DNA of 64,000 nucleotides. It comes from Sciurus carolinensis (lineage: Eukaryota; Chordata; Mammalia; Rodentia; Sciuridae). Position numbers and translations under genes: made by a program. Position 1 is the stretch's first letter. Every line of letters begins with the position of its first letter. The DNA is taken from contig NC_062224.1 in the NCBI RefSeq assembly GCF_902686445.1, positions 52,203,156 through 52,267,155 on the forward strand, read 5' to 3'. Of this stretch, positions 45,293 through 57,422 are shown piece after piece. Under the pieces are notes generated by a model. That model did not search any database. It was given only the letters and a program-made list of their open reading frames with translations, and had not been told where the DNA came from.

Positions 45293-46780
45293 AATGTCAT
45301 TCACCATATCAACAGACTTAAAGTCAAGAATCATATGATTATTTCAATAGATGCAGAAAAAGCATTTGATAAAATACAGCACCCCTTCATGCTCAAAACA
45401 CTAGAAAAAATAGGGATAGTGGGAACATTCCTTAACATTGTAAAGGCCATCTATGCTAAGCCCATGGCTAATATCATTCTAAATGGTGAAAAACTGAAAG
45501 CATTCCCTCTAAAAACTGGAACAAGGCAGGGATGCCCTCTTTCACCACTTCTATTCAATATCGTCCTTGAAACTCTAGCCAGAGCAATTAGACAGACCAA
45601 AGAAATTAAAGGGATACGAATAGGAAAAGAAGAACTCAAACTATCCCTATTTGCTGATGATATGATGGTATACTTAGAGGAACCAGGAAATTCCACCAGA
45701 AAACTTTTAGATCTCATAAGTGAATTCAGTAAAGTAGCGGGATATAAGATCAATGCACATAAATCTAAGGCATTTTTATATTTAAGCGATGAATCTTCAG
45801 AAAGAGAAATTAGGAAAACTACCCCATTCACAATAGCTTCGAAAAAAATAAAATATTTGGGAATCAATCTCACAAAAGAGGTGAAAGACCTCTACAATGA
45901 GAACTACAGAACACTAAAGAAAGAAATTCAAGAAAACCTTAGAAGATGGAAAGATCTCCCATGTTCTTGGATAGGAAGAATTAATATTGTCAAAATGGCC
46001 ATACTACCAAAAGTGCTATACAGATTCAATGCAATTCCAATTAAAATCCCAATGATGTACCTTACAGAAATAGAGCAAGCAATTATGAAATTCATCTGGA
46101 AGAATAAAAAACCCAGAATTGCTAAAGCAATTCTTGGCAGAAAGAGTGAAGCAGGGGGTATCGCAATACCAGATCTTCAACTCTACTACAAAACAATAGT
46201 AACAAAAACGGCATGGTATTGGTACCAAAATAGAAAGGTGGATCAATGGTACAGAATAGAGGACACGGACACAAACCCAAATAAATACAATTTTCTCATA
46301 CTAGACAAAGGTGCCAAAAATATGCAATGGAGAAAAGATAGCCTCTTCAACAAATGGTGCTGGGAGAATTGGAAATCCATATGCAACAGAATGAAACTAA
46401 ACCCATATCTCTCACCATGCACGAAACTAAACTCAAAATGGATTAAGGATCTCAGAATCAGACCAGAGACCTTGCATCTTATAGAAGAAAAAGTAGGTCC
46501 AGAGCTTCAACATGTCGGCTTAGGACCAGACTTCCTCAACAGGACTCCCATAGCACAAGAAATAAAAGCAAGAATTAATAACTGGGATAGATTCAAACTA
46601 AAAAGCTTTCTCTCAGCAAAGGAAACTATCAGCAATGCGAAGAAAGAGCCTACAGAGTGGGAGAAAATCTTTGCCAATCATACTTCAGATAGAGCGCTAA
46701 TCTCCAGAATCTATAAAGAACTCAAAAAACTCTACACCAAGAATGTAAATAATCCAATTGACAAATGGGCTAAGAAATGA
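45293..46780 (+). pseudogene. ORF2: L1 ORF2, part 2: reverse transcriptase and C-terminal region
   Basis: Continues L1 ORF2 directly after the ERV, with a frame open to 46780 (the first 27 codons of the open frame from 45212 are LTR). It contains the RT blocks [33 protein letters not shown] and the catalytic FADD at 45650-45661, then thumb and linker ([19 protein letters not shown]). RT would copy L1 RNA by target-primed synthesis. Ends early because a base is missing at about 46770 in GGCTAAGAAATG, where other copies read GGCTAAGGAAATG. Confidence 0.93.
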
Positions 46781-47259
46781 ATAGACACTTCACAGAAGAA
46801 GATATACAAGCAATCAACAAACATATGAAAAAGTGTTCAACATCTCTAGTAATAAGAGAAATGCAAATCAAAACCACCCTAAGATTCCATCTCACCCCAA
46901 TTAGAATGGCGATTATCAAGAATACAAGCAACAACAAGTGTTGGCGACGATGTGGGGAGAAAGGTACACTCTTACATTGCTGGTGGGGCTGTAAATTAGT
47001 GCAGCCATTCTGGAAAGCAGTGTGGAGATTCCTTAGAAAACTTGGAATGGAACCACCATTTGAACCAGCTATCCCACTCCTTGGCCTATACCCAAAGGAC
47101 TTAAAATCAGCATATTACAGAGATACAGCCACATCAATGTTCATAGCTGCTCAGTTCACAATAGCCAGATTGTGGAACCAACCTAAATGTCCTTCAATTG
47201 GTGAATGGATAAAGAAAATGTGGTATATATATATACAATGGAATATTACTCAGCCATAA
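46777..47259 (+). pseudogene. ORF2: L1 ORF2, part 3: Cys-rich tail
   Basis: The next frame, 160 codons, begins [20 protein letters not shown] and contains the conserved C-x3-C-x7-H-x4-C cluster ([18 protein letters not shown]). The Cys-rich segment supports RNA binding and retrotransposition in L1 (family knowledge). An AT microsatellite near 47225 shifts the frame again before the normal end. Confidence 0.9.
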
Positions 47260-47369
47260 AGAATGATAAAATTATGGCATTTGCAGGCAAATGGATGAAA
47301 TTGGAGAATATCATGCTAAGTGAGATAACCCAATCCCAAAAAACCAAAGGAAGAATGATATCGCTAATA

Positions 47370-47640
47370 AGTGGATGATGACACATAATGGGGGGTGGGA
47401 AGGGTTAGTGTTGGGGTTGGAGTTGGGTTTAGGGAGGGGGGCAGGAATGGAGGAAGGAAGGACTGTATAGAGGGAGGGGAGGGGTGGGAGGGGAGGGGGG
47501 AAGGGAAAAAATGGCAGAATGAATCAAACAACATTACCCTATGTAAATTTATGATTACACAAATGGTATGCCTTTACGCCATGTATAGACAAACAACATG
47601 TATCCCATTTGTTTACAATAAAAAAAAATTATTAAAAAAA
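47370..47640 (+). other. L1 3' UTR with polypurine tract and A tail
   Basis: A G-rich segment (GGGGGGTGGGAAGGG, then GGGAGGGGAGGGGTGGGAGGG, 47390-47505) could form G-quadruplexes. It is followed by an AATAAAAA-type end and the A tail. Confidence 0.85.
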
Positions 47641-47653
47641 AAATCCTACTCAG

Positions 47654-49079
47654 ATCTCTCCCCAAACTCTGCAGGAGCTCAGTATAGGAGGGAATCAACT
47701 GGCATGCTATCCGCAGTCATGGTGACTGGAAAATCCATGGAGGGATGTCCTAGTCAGGGTAGAGGTTTCTGTGACGTCCACAGCCCACAGACATTGCAAA
47801 GCCAGGCGTTCCACAGAAGCAGAAATCCAGCAAGCAATTCTACCAACTCTACACAAGTCCCAGCAAAAGCGACTTGACTCCAAAATATTACCACCAGTGG
47901 CAACAGGAGCTCAAACACAGACAGGCAAATTGGTGCTCCACCCCAGACTCAGGGTGGTGGCCCTGTGTTCTACATCAACCAGGATGGAGCCTGCTGTGCC
48001 ACACATCACACACAAAAAGCCTTCAAACACAAGTCCCACACTTGAGGACAGCCACAACGTCCTGTGCTATTTGAAAGATGACCCTGTGCAGAGGAGTGGG
48101 TGCTCAGCATTCCACGCCATCAGTGGCAGACATGAACCCTGCATCCTGCACTCCTGCTTCCAAGAGAAGCAGCCAGATGATGCAGCATAACACACTCCAA
48201 GCACCCAGGCTCAGGTCCCTGGGCTGAACAACAACAAAGAGCTGGTGAGAAAAACATAGGGACCTGGAAAATAGTGCATGTGCCCCACCAGCACAAGGAG
48301 GATACAAAGTTCTAAGTCCCAGAGCTGCCGGTTAACTCAACTCTCATTCAGACTCAGAGAAGATATCTCCTGAGGATAACACCATGCAGTCAGCAGAGAA
48401 CCAGGGTCATACATAGTGCCAGTAAAAACCACAGTGGCTTATAGAGTTGAACCCCATGTGTGTTAGCTACCTCCCAGTGTACCCTAATAGAAACCCACTG
48501 ACCTGTGACCTGACTGCAGCAGATCCTTATGTACCCACCATGAGACACCCAGCACCACAGCAAAGAGGCTGATATGCCTCTAACTTAGACCACACACCCC
48601 ACACACATCAAAATAGGCATGGAGCACTGGACTCACAGAACTCACACAGCTCTTCTTCAGGAAAGCTCACACAAATACACTCCCTTTCAGAAAAAAATTA
48701 AACAGGTTGTGAAGTCACAGAAAATCAGGCACCATCCCTATAACTGAGCAGAAACATAGTAGGTATGCAGATACACCAAGGACAAGAGAGGGCCTCCTGA
48801 CTGTTATCTCTACTTGAAATAACTCTGTTTTACTAGCTCAGGTTTATTACACTTTCTCTTCATACTCCCTCTTTTTCTTGAGTTAGCTGCTACTGCCTCA
48901 CATCCACCCTTCCCATGTTTTCCTTTTTTATACCTTGATTTCTATTACACTTTTCCATCTTTTCTCTTTCTCTGCTTTACTTTTCAAATTATTTCCTGTC
49001 CTTTTCAGCACCTATATTATAAAAGTAATTTTACTATCTTTAATAACATATTTATTGACTTATTGCAGACTACTACTAC
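47654..49079. other. Unassigned stretch, possibly an old L1 5' UTR
   Basis: Relatively C/A-rich to 48800, then T-rich. It precedes decayed L1 ORF1-like sequence in the same orientation, so it may be that element's 5' UTR (inference). The open frames at 47771-48190 and 47874-48074 overlap in different frames and have no domain. Confidence 0.35.
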
Positions 49080-50165
49080 AATTTATACCTGGATGAAAGG
49101 AAGCATGGAAGCATTCTCTACATGTTCCCCTCAAAGTTCTGCTGGTAGATTGTGCTGATCTGATGTGATTGTAGTAATAAGAGTTTAATATCTGATCACA
49201 AAGTGTGATACTGGGAACAGCTAAGTATACACATGGTACAGGAGAACAATATCTGACAATTTGCCTTGTCCGGGGCACTTAAGAGGAAGGAGCTCACTAA
49301 ATCATCCCTTGCATAAAAGTAAAAGAGAGAATCATCCCAGAATATGGAGAGATACGAAGACCAGAGGAAATGGGGAGCAAGCTTCCCTAACAGTCCAGAA
49401 ATTTCAACAACTGACCTTGCTGACAACAATGAGAAGGAAATGTTGGAGAAGGAATTTTAAAATTTATATTTAAAATGATCAATGAACTATGAAAGAAGAA
49501 GTAAGAAATCAACTATAGAGAAAAATACGGAATGAGAAATATTTCAATTAGTCGAGAGTCAGTCTAAGAAAGAAACAAAAAGTATTCCTAGAAAAGGAAG
49601 ATAAGTTCACACAGAAGACACATTCTCAAGACCTGAAGGTAAAATTTATTATCTGCAAAGTAATGCATTCAACATGGAATAGACATTAAGATACCATGCA
49701 CAGAATACAAAAGAAATCTGGGAAAACATTAAGAGAACACATCTAAGAGTGCCTGGTGTAGACAAAGGCACCTAAGTGCATGAACACTAAGGGAACACTA
49801 AGGGAATGAACAAGGTTTTTAATAAAATATCAGAAAATTGCCTAAACCTTAGCAATACAATGCTCTCCAAAATACATCAATATGAAAACGTCTAATGTAC
49901 ACAATGAGGATGGAAGTTAGAAAACCTGGAAGAGAAAACAGGAGGTTGCCTTTTGAGGTAAGCCAATTAGAATTTCAACTAATTTCTCAGTGCTGATATT
50001 AAAAGACAGGACAGCTTCGAAACATCTCTAATGTCCTCAAAAAAATCAGGTAAAAACCAAGCTTATTGTATCCACCCAATCCTACATAATTGAGTATGAG
50101 GTAAAACCCTTCCATGATGAAAAGTCAAATAATTCAATATGCAATATCCCTGGAACAGAATTCTC
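49080..50165 (+). mobile_element. Old L1 ORF1 region (decayed)
   Basis: An A/G-rich coiled-coil-like stretch, then pieces typical of the ORF1 C-terminal part (for example 'taaaacccttccatgatgaa' at about 50100). No frame survives. Confidence 0.6.
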
Positions 50166-50411
50166 ATTGTGAATTCAATCTTATTTAGAAAACGCCACCA
50201 CCACTTCCCAAATACATGTACACTCAATCTCACGAGTATATTAAAATGTCGAATGCATACATATACATATTAAAACTCATCTCCTCAATACTTTTCATGA
50301 CATATATACTGAAATTTCAAAATATATATTCATATAAATACAGACTTCCAAATATTTGAAGAGGAATAGAGAAAATACCTGAGAATTCATTTTCCCTGTT
50401 GCCATACTCAC

Positions 50412-50487
50412 CTCTTTTTCATAGAGAATTTGATTGTGCAGAATCTCTTCGACAATGTCCCTCTCATTGTCCATATCAATTTTTGCC
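50412..50487 (-). CDS. Candidate upstream exon of the ANKRD26-like gene
   Basis: A 76-bp minus-strand block with acceptor (CACTTCACAG) ending at 50488 and donor GTGAGT at 50411. It encodes a charged helical stretch, KIDMDNERDIVEEILHNQ, open throughout in one phase. It lies in a window of non-repeat sequence between old L1 pieces, on the same strand as the three firm exons. Its link to them is inferred: the next recognised exon is 24 kb away and other exons must be missing or unrecognised. A 1-codon-short helical block like this could also occur by chance. Confidence 0.5.
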
Positions 50488-50587
50488 CTGTGAAGTGACA
50501 GAATTTAAGTTGGTAATTGCAAAACTTCCCCTCAGTATCACCAGTAGAAAGTAAGCACTTCAAAGTGTTTTTTAAAATTAGGATATT

Positions 50588-50772
50588 CTGCCAGACATGG
50601 TAGCAACACAACTGTTATCCAAGTAACTTGGGAGGCTGAGGCAGGAGGATTGCAAGTTCCAGACCAGACTCAGCACTTTAGTGAGGCCCTAAGGAACGTA
50701 GTGAGACCAAACTAAGAAGTGCTGGGGTTTTGGCTTAGTGGGTACCGGATCCAATCCCTAAAACAAAAATCA
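50588..50772 (+). repeat. B1-ID composite SINE
   Basis: The left part is B1-like (AACTTGGGAGGCTGAGGCAG, then 'gattgcaagttccagacca'). The right part, from about 50720, is ID-like ('gctggggttttggcttagtg', then a 'ggatccaatccctaaaa' end). This is a fused 7SL plus tRNA element. Confidence 0.8.
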
Positions 50773-50814
50773 TGACACCAACTCATACTGATAGGCAAGT
50801 CAACAAGGCTCACT

Positions 50815-52170
50815 TCTGACTTCTCAACTCAAACCCTAAAATGAAGGAGGGCCTGGAATGGGATATTTCAAGATCTAAAAGAAAACAATTCCCAGCCAAG
50901 AACCTATACCCAACAAAACTCTTCTTCATATGTCACAACCTAAGTCTCAGCTGACATAAAAAGTCAATATAATCCCGCACATCCTATTGGACCTTAATTA
51001 ACTTAGAATTCAACAGCCAAGAAAAATAATTAAAACCATATGAACATAAAGATTTTGAACAATACTCTTTGAAGTAAAGAATGGATCAAAAAAGAAAGAT
51101 ATATTTTGAAGAAATAAAACTCATCAGTATTTCTAGAGTGTTCTTATTTTTATTTATTTATTTTTTTGGTGCTGGGGGATTTGAACCCAGGGCCTCATGC
51201 TTGCCAGGCAAGCACTTGACCTAACTGAGCCACATCCCCAACCCCAATCAATACTGAGAAAGTATAAAAACAATTAGTGCAAAGTGTTTACCACTGAGTA
51301 CCTACATTTTTAAAAAGTAGGTCCAAATATGTAAATTCATACACTACACCTCAACACCTTAGGAAAGGAAAAACTAACTGCAAAACCAGTGGAAGACAGG
51401 GGTCAAAAGCAAAAATTAATGAAATTGGGAAAAATTACGAAGAAATGAAAAAACAGGGAGTTGGATACTTGAAATGATAAAGAGGATTGGTAAACACATA
51501 GCCAAACTAACCAAAGGAAGAGAGAGAAGTATGAATCCACAACAACAGAGATGAGAAAGGGGATAATAGCACAGATGCTTTTGAAATCCAGAGGATCATT
51601 AGAAACTATTGTGGAAATGTTGACTAACAAACTGGAAAATCTAGAAGACATTGACAAATTTCTAGACACATATGACCTGCCCATGTTGAGCCACGAAGAG
51701 GTAGAAAACCTAAACAGACCAATATTGACTAATGAGTTTGAAACCACATTTAAACGCCTAACAGCAAAGAAAAGACAGGACTTGTGGATTTTCAGATGAA
51801 TTCTACCAGATCTTTGAAAGAGTAATAGCATCAGTCTTTCTCAAATTATTCCATGGAAATTCAAAGGGAGGCCACACTCCCAGATACACTGCATGAACCC
51901 ATAACCTGGTACCACAACCTGACAAAGACATACCAAGGAGAGACAACTACAAATCAAAATCCCTGATAAAGAAGACAGATGCAAAAATTCATATTTTCAA
52001 TGCAAAATGCATGCAAAAGCCCAGTAAGAAGATAATACACCATGTTCAAGTGAACTTCCTCCCAGAGATGCACAGATGGTTTGACCTAAGGAAAATCAAC
52101 AAATGTGATTCATCACTTAACCAGAATTAAGAACAGGAATCATATGACCATTACAATAGAGAAAGGGGTC
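50815..52170 (+). mobile_element. Old L1 ORF1 end and ORF2 remnants
   Basis: 50830-50940 resembles the ORF1 C-terminal region ('gggcctggaatgggatattt'). From about 51410 the sequence follows ORF2 RT: frame 51551-51799 includes ENLEDIDKFLDTYDLP and NRPILTNE, as in the full-length L1 at 38360-38450. Stops and deletions are frequent. An ID SINE splits it at 51141-51245. Confidence 0.75.
51141..51245 (-). repeat. ID SINE, minus strand
   Basis: Plus strand shows T-rich lead, 'ggtgctgggggatttgaacc' (B-box complement) and 'actgagccacatccccaacc' (A-box end), the reverse complement of an ID element with its A-rich tail. Confidence 0.9.
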
Positions 52171-52214
52171 AAGAAACTACTGTCTGTGGGCCAAATGCAG
52201 CACACTGCCTATAT

Positions 52215-52325
52215 AGGTAAAGATTTGTGGTTGGGGAGAGGGTTTTGTGGTGCTGGTGATCCAACTGGGGGCAACCTGTATGCTGTCCAAGCACTCTGCT
52301 GCTGAGGAACTGCCTAGCCCCTATA
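52215..52325 (-). repeat. ID-like SINE, minus strand
   Basis: 'ggtgctggtgatccaactgg' followed by 'gcactctgctgctgaggaac' is the reverse complement of a diverged ID element. Confidence 0.65.
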
Positions 52326-52647
52326 CATGCAGGTTGGGAGGAATGTAGCCACACCCATAGGACCCAATTATCCACAGAGCAGAAAATAGCAACTACCTGA
52401 GATTTTGCCAAAAAAGGTTTTCCAATTTCTGATTTACAGTATGACACACCCTTCATGAAATGTTGACAGTTTCCCCCCAACATGTTTATATAAATATCCT
52501 TAGCATATATACATCCTTCATGGACATATGGTATATCTAAATGCAGTCACCCTTTGTAGCACATAACATATAATAATCTCCCTTATCATATGCATGCATA
52601 TAATGATTTGAAGTCACATTTATTTGACCTAGAAAGCTTCAGTTCAA
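52326..52647. other. Unassigned non-coding stretch
   Basis: AT-rich sequence; nothing recognised. Confidence 0.5.
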
Positions 52648-53519
52648 ATGGGCTAAGGAAATGAACAGACACTTCACAGAAGAAGATGTACAAGCAATCA
52701 ACAGATATATGAAAAAATGTTCAACATCTCTAGTAATAAGAGAAATGCAAATCAAAACCACCCTAAGATTCCATCTCACCCCAATTAGAATGGCGATTAT
52801 CAAGAATACAAGCAACAACAGGTTTTGGCGAGGATGTGGGGAAAAAGGTACACTCATACATTGCTGGTGGGGTTGCAAATTAGTGCAGCCACTCTGGAAA
52901 GCAGTATGGAGATTCCTTAGAAAACTTGAAATGGAACTACCATTTGACCCAGCTATCCCACTCCTTGGCCTATACCCAAAGGACTTACCATCAGTATACT
53001 ACAGAGATACAGCCACATCAATGTTCATTGCTGCTCAATTCACCATAGCCAGATTGTGGAACCAACCTAGATGTCCTTCAGTTGATGAATGGACAAAGAA
53101 ACTGTGGCATATATATACAATGGAATATTACTTTGCCATAAAGAATGATAAAATTATGGCATTTGCAGGCAAATGGATGAAATTGGAGAATATCATGCTA
53201 AGTGAGATAAGTCAATCTCAAAAAACCAAAGGAAGAATGATCTCACTGATAACTGGATGATGATACATAATGGGGCATGGGAGGGGTTAGTTTTAGGGTG
53301 AGAGTTAGGGTTAGGGAGGGGGGCAAGAATGGAGGAAGAAAGGACTGTATAGAGGGAAAAGAGGGGTGGGAGGGGTGGGGGAAGGGAAAAAAATAACAGA
53401 ATGAATCAACCAACATTACCCTATGTAAATTTATGATTACACAAATGGTATGCCTTTACCCTATGTACAGAGAAACAACATGTATCCCATTTGTTTACAA
53501 TAAAAATAAATAAATAAAA
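52648..53519 (+). mobile_element. 5'-truncated young L1
   Basis: Begins within ORF2 just before the [20 protein letters not shown] block (frame 52661-53260, 199 codons, complete to the normal ORF2 end). It then has the G-rich 3' UTR with TTAGGG-like units at 53285-53316 and an A-rich AAATAAATAAAATAA end. It corresponds closely to 46777-47640. A clear target-site duplication was not found. Confidence 0.93.
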
Positions 53520-53750
53520 TAAGTTGGTAAAAGTAAATATGTCTTTGCAATTACTAACTTACACATTGTTCTGGGTGGCCATGTTGCTGAGGGCTTGGTT
53601 CTTGTCCCTGATGCCAATTCAATAGCAAGAACAGGTTATTAGAAAGGGGAGAAGGAACATTTATTCCTTTGCTGGCAGGGTAGTGGCACAAGGATCTCCT
53701 ATCCCAGAAGCTGCGATTCTGTTGATCAAGAATAATAAAGGATTTATTAA
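53520..53750. other. Short unassigned stretch
   Basis: A GTAAGT on the minus strand at about 53563 follows a short open stretch, but no acceptor supports an exon. Nothing else recognised. Confidence 0.4.
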
Positions 53751-53759
53751 AAAGCTACT

Positions 53760-54143
53760 TAAACTGTGGTATATATATACAAAGGAATATTACTCAGCCA
53801 TAAAGAATAATAAAATTATGGCATTTGGAGGAAAATGGATGAAATTGGAGAATATCTTGCTAAGTGAGATAAACCAATCTCACAAAACCAAAGGAAGAAT
53901 GATCTCACTGATAAGCGGATGATGACACATAATGGGGGTGGGAGGGGCAAGAATGGAGGATGGAGGGACTGTAAAGAGGGAAAAGAGGTGTGGGAAGGGT
54001 GGGGGGAAGGGAAAAAATAACAGAATTAATCAAACACCATTACCCTATGTAAATGTATCATTACACCAATGGTATGCCTTTACTCAATGTACAGAGAAAC
54101 AACATGTATACCATTTGTTTACAATAAAAATAAAATTTAAAAA
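53760..54143 (+). mobile_element. Short 5'-truncated L1 3' end
   Basis: Starts at the ORF2 tail 'aaactgtggtatatatatac' and runs through the G-rich 3' UTR to an A-rich end. GCTACTTAAA at 53754-53763 and GCTATTTAAA at 54145-54154 could be a worn target-site duplication. Confidence 0.85.
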
Positions 54144-54159
54144 ATGCTATTTAAAGGCT

Positions 54160-54214
54160 CAATTCCAGAATGTCATGGTGCACACACCTGTAATCCAGTG
54201 AATAGGGAGGATCA
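54160..54214 (+). repeat. B1-like SINE fragment
   Basis: 'catggtgcacacacctgtaa' followed by a 'gaatagggaggatcact' piece is the left end of a 7SL-derived SINE. Confidence 0.6.
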
Positions 54215-54714
54215 CTCCAAAGTAGGTTGGACTTAAGCTTCTTTAAATTTGTGTTCAAAAGATAGATTTTTGTTGTAAAGATTACTGTGTTCTCAAAATA
54301 AGCAAGGGATATAACACAAAACTAAGTAAAGGTTTGTGTAAATTATAAAAGATATGTAAATTTGTAAGATGATTTTAAAATAAAGTAAAATTTGTAAAGG
54401 GTCACATATGTGATTGACTTGATGAAATTATGTGTCTTTGTGTGGCAAAAATATTGTTATTATGTATATTATGATTCATAGCTCAAAGCTGTTATACAAA
54501 CTGAATGTGTGTAATATTGTTAATTTCACATTGTATTTTCCTTATAGAACTTTATAACTTTTGCCTGTTAGTGTTTTAAAGAATTATTCCTTATAACATT
54601 GCACAACCATATTTAAGTTGAGATAATAAGCCATCACCTAGAATAAGATATAAGGGTGCCTTCCAGTATTAATATTAGCATCAGTTAAATGGAAGTAAAT
54701 AACTATAAAATTAT
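54215..54714 (+). repeat. Second copy of part of the ERV-B interior
   Basis: Its reverse complement aligns in order with 41510-41850: at one end 'ctaggtgatggcttattatc' matches 'ataggtgatggcttattatc'; in the middle 'aaaacactaacaggcaaaag' matches 'aaaacattaacaggtaacag'; at the other end 'tttacaacaaaaatctatct' matches 'tttacaacaaaaaccaatct', and 'actttggagtga' follows. It is diverged and about 150 bp longer. An L1 abuts it at 54715. Confidence 0.75.
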
Positions 54715-56465
54715 AGACAAACACTAAAGAAAGAAATTGAAGAAGACCTTAAAAGATCAAAGATCCCATTCTCTTTGATAGACAGAATTAATATTGTCAA
54801 AATGGTCATACTACCAAAAGCATTATACAGATTTAATACCATTCCTATTAAAATCTCAGTGACACTCCTCATCAAAATAGAAAAAGCAAACATGAAATTC
54901 ATTTGGAAAAATAGGAGATCCAGAATAGACAAAGCAATCCTTAAACAAGAAAAGAGAAGCAGGAGGCATCACAATACCAGAACTTAAACTATACTACAGA
55001 AATATAGTAACAAAAATGGCATGGTATTGGCAAAAAAACCAAACACATAGACCAAGGATACAGAATAGAAGACACAGAGAAAAACCCACATAAATACAGT
55101 TATCTCATACTAGACCAAGGGGCCAAAAACATTCATTGGAGAAAAGATATCCTCTTCAACAAATGGTGCTGGCAAAATTGACAATCCTCATGTAACAAAA
55201 TGAAATTAAACCCTTATGTCTCGCCCTGCACAAAACTCAACTCAATAGGGTCAAAGATTTAAGCACTAGAACAGAGACCCACAACTAATAGAAGAAAAAG
55301 TAGACACAAATCTTTACCATGTTGGTTTAGGAACTGACTATCTTAAGAAGACTCCCAAAGCACAAGAAGTAAAATCAAGAATCAATAAATGGAACGGATT
55401 CAAACTAAAAAACTTCTTCTCAGCAAAGAATCACAATCAATAATATGAAGAGAGGGCCTACAGAGTGGGAGAAAATCTTTTCCACATGCACCTCAGATAG
55501 AGCACTAATCTCCAGGATATATAAAGAACTCAAAACTCTCAACGAGAAAACAAATAACCCAATCAATAAATGGGCTAAGGAACTGGACAGACACTTCACA
55601 GAAGAAATAAAACTGATCAATAAATACATGAAAAAAGATCAACATCTCTAGCAATTAGAGCAATGCAAATCAAAACTACTCTAAGATTTCATCTCCCTTC
55701 AATCAGAATGGCAATGATCAAGTATACAAGCAACAATAAATGTTGGTGAGAATGTGGAGAAAAAGGTTCACTCATACATTGCTGGTGGGACTGCAAATTG
55801 GTGCAACAATTATGGAAAGCAGTATAGAGAGTCCTCAGAAAACTTGGAATTGAACTGCCATTTGACCCAGTTATCCCACTCCTTGGTTTATACTCAAAGG
55901 ACTTAAAATCAGCATATTATAGTGATGTAACCACATTAATGTATATAGCAGCTCCATTCATAATAGCTAAACTATGGAACCAACCTAGGTGCCCTTCAAT
56001 AGAAGAATAGATAAAGACAATGTGGTATATATATATACAATGGAATATTACTCAGCCTTAAAGAAGAATGAAATTATGGCATTTGTCAGTAAATGGATAG
56101 AAGTAGAGACAATCATGCAAAGCTAAATAAGACAAACACAAAAAACCAAAGGCTGAATGTTTTTTTCTGATATGTGGATGCTAATTCACAAAAAGGGGGG
56201 GTGGTGGTGCTAGGGATGAATAGAGGCACTTTGAATTAGGCAGAGGGGAATGAAGGGAGGGAGCAGAGGGGTTATGGTGGTAGGAAGAATAGTATAATGA
56301 ATTGGACATAATTACCTTGTATACATATATGATTACAGGACTGGTGTGATTCTACAGCATGTACAACCAGAAGAATGAGAAGCTGTGCTCCTTTTGTGTA
56401 CAATGTGCCAAAATACATTCTACTGTCATGTATAACTTATTAGGACAAATAAAAGAAAAAGAAAA
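54715..56465 (+). mobile_element. Older L1, 5'-truncated, different 3' UTR
   Basis: Starts in ORF2 at about the ETLKKEIEEDL block and continues through frames 54775-54987 and 55445-55651 (ORF2 C-terminal half) to a tail at 56440-56465. Frameshifts are frequent. Its 3' UTR (56160-56430, 'ctgatatgtggatgctaatt', a GGGGGGGTGGTGG run) differs from the younger copies, so this is another subfamily. Confidence 0.88.
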
Positions 56466-57422
56466 AAATTCTTGGTGAAATTGACCTGCTGGATGTTTAA
56501 AACCCAAACTTGAAAATGAAAGGCAAGCAAGTTAAAAGAACCAAAAAGAAAAACAGTAGTCAGTATTTTGACCCTTTCCATCAGAGGACAGCTAGAACCT
56601 ACGGAACAACGAGATGGAGCCAACTCCAGTGAGTCAAATGACCTCCTAATCAGTGGGATGGAGAGGATCCTAGAGAAAAGGAAGTCAGTCAGTGGACATT
56701 ATGCAAAGCTGAGGTCCACTGAAGAGAGAAATGTCCCTGATGCCTCCAAGGGAAGCCACATGTGGTTAGCAAGATGCTGACCCATCCTGGCAGATGGCAC
56801 TACTAATACATGAGTCAAAATGTTTCTCACATATTCCCAAGAGTGATCTCGGAGGAATCTCAGCTGATCCTATAAGGACCAAGTCAATTTAAAACCAGGT
56901 ATGGCCTTAAATACCTGGTAGAAGAAGAGAATATACAAAGCACAGTTTCTCATGGGCATTTAAAAGAAAAGATTATGGTTCTATTACTTGAGATGTACAT
57001 TTGTGTCAGTCCTCCCAAAAGTAAGTAAAATTGGGAGGTCATAAAGAAAGGGTTTTTATACAGGAGTGTCTGATATACAAGTTTGTTCTCAGTCCATTTG
57101 AGACCTATCTGTGATTTTCTTTCTTTGTTTTTTTTTTTTTTTTTTTTTTTCTGGCGTGATTATTATGAACTGCTGCTCAGACTCCCATTCTAGAATTTGC
57201 AATTAATCACTTCCAGCCTGGCAACTTGATTTTCATTATGACCTGGAAACAAGACAAGCTTCAACTGAGCTGGTAAGGATATTACCAAGTGCTCCTGATC
57301 ACTAAAATGGCTACTGTGGGAACTGCTCCACAGGGAAGAACTCATTACCATGGGTGATGTCCACCTGAAAAAGTTAATATATCTAGAATGGATGGCAATA
57401 CCAAGGAAAAACCAAATGATAT
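56466..57422. other. Unassigned stretch, possibly ERV interior
   Basis: A poly(T) run lies at about 57128-57150. 57290-57420 reads on the plus strand as a broken frame with MATVGTAPQGRTHYHG and could be retroviral integrase or Env debris; this is a weak call. The open frame 56568-56780 has no features. Confidence 0.3.

Larger units (their letters stand above)
34311..47640 (+). mobile_element. Full-length L1 (about 6.86 kb) split by an antisense ERV
   Basis: 5' UTR, ORF1, ORF2, 3' UTR and A tail are in order. The left L1 part is 34311-38818 and the right part 45293-47640; the 6.47 kb between them is ERV-B. The duplication AAATCCTACTCA at 34299-34310 and 47641-47652 defines the ends. ORF1 is open. 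ORF2 is broken by a 1-nt loss at about 38750, the ERV, a 1-nt loss at about 46770 and a microsatellite shift at about 47225; its endonuclease also has a Glu-to-Gln change. It lies opposite in orientation to the ANKRD26-like gene. Confidence 0.96.

Noticed and set aside
53560..53640. Possible minus-strand exon ending at GTAAGT
   Set aside because: The donor is good, but no convincing acceptor or family motif was found upstream.
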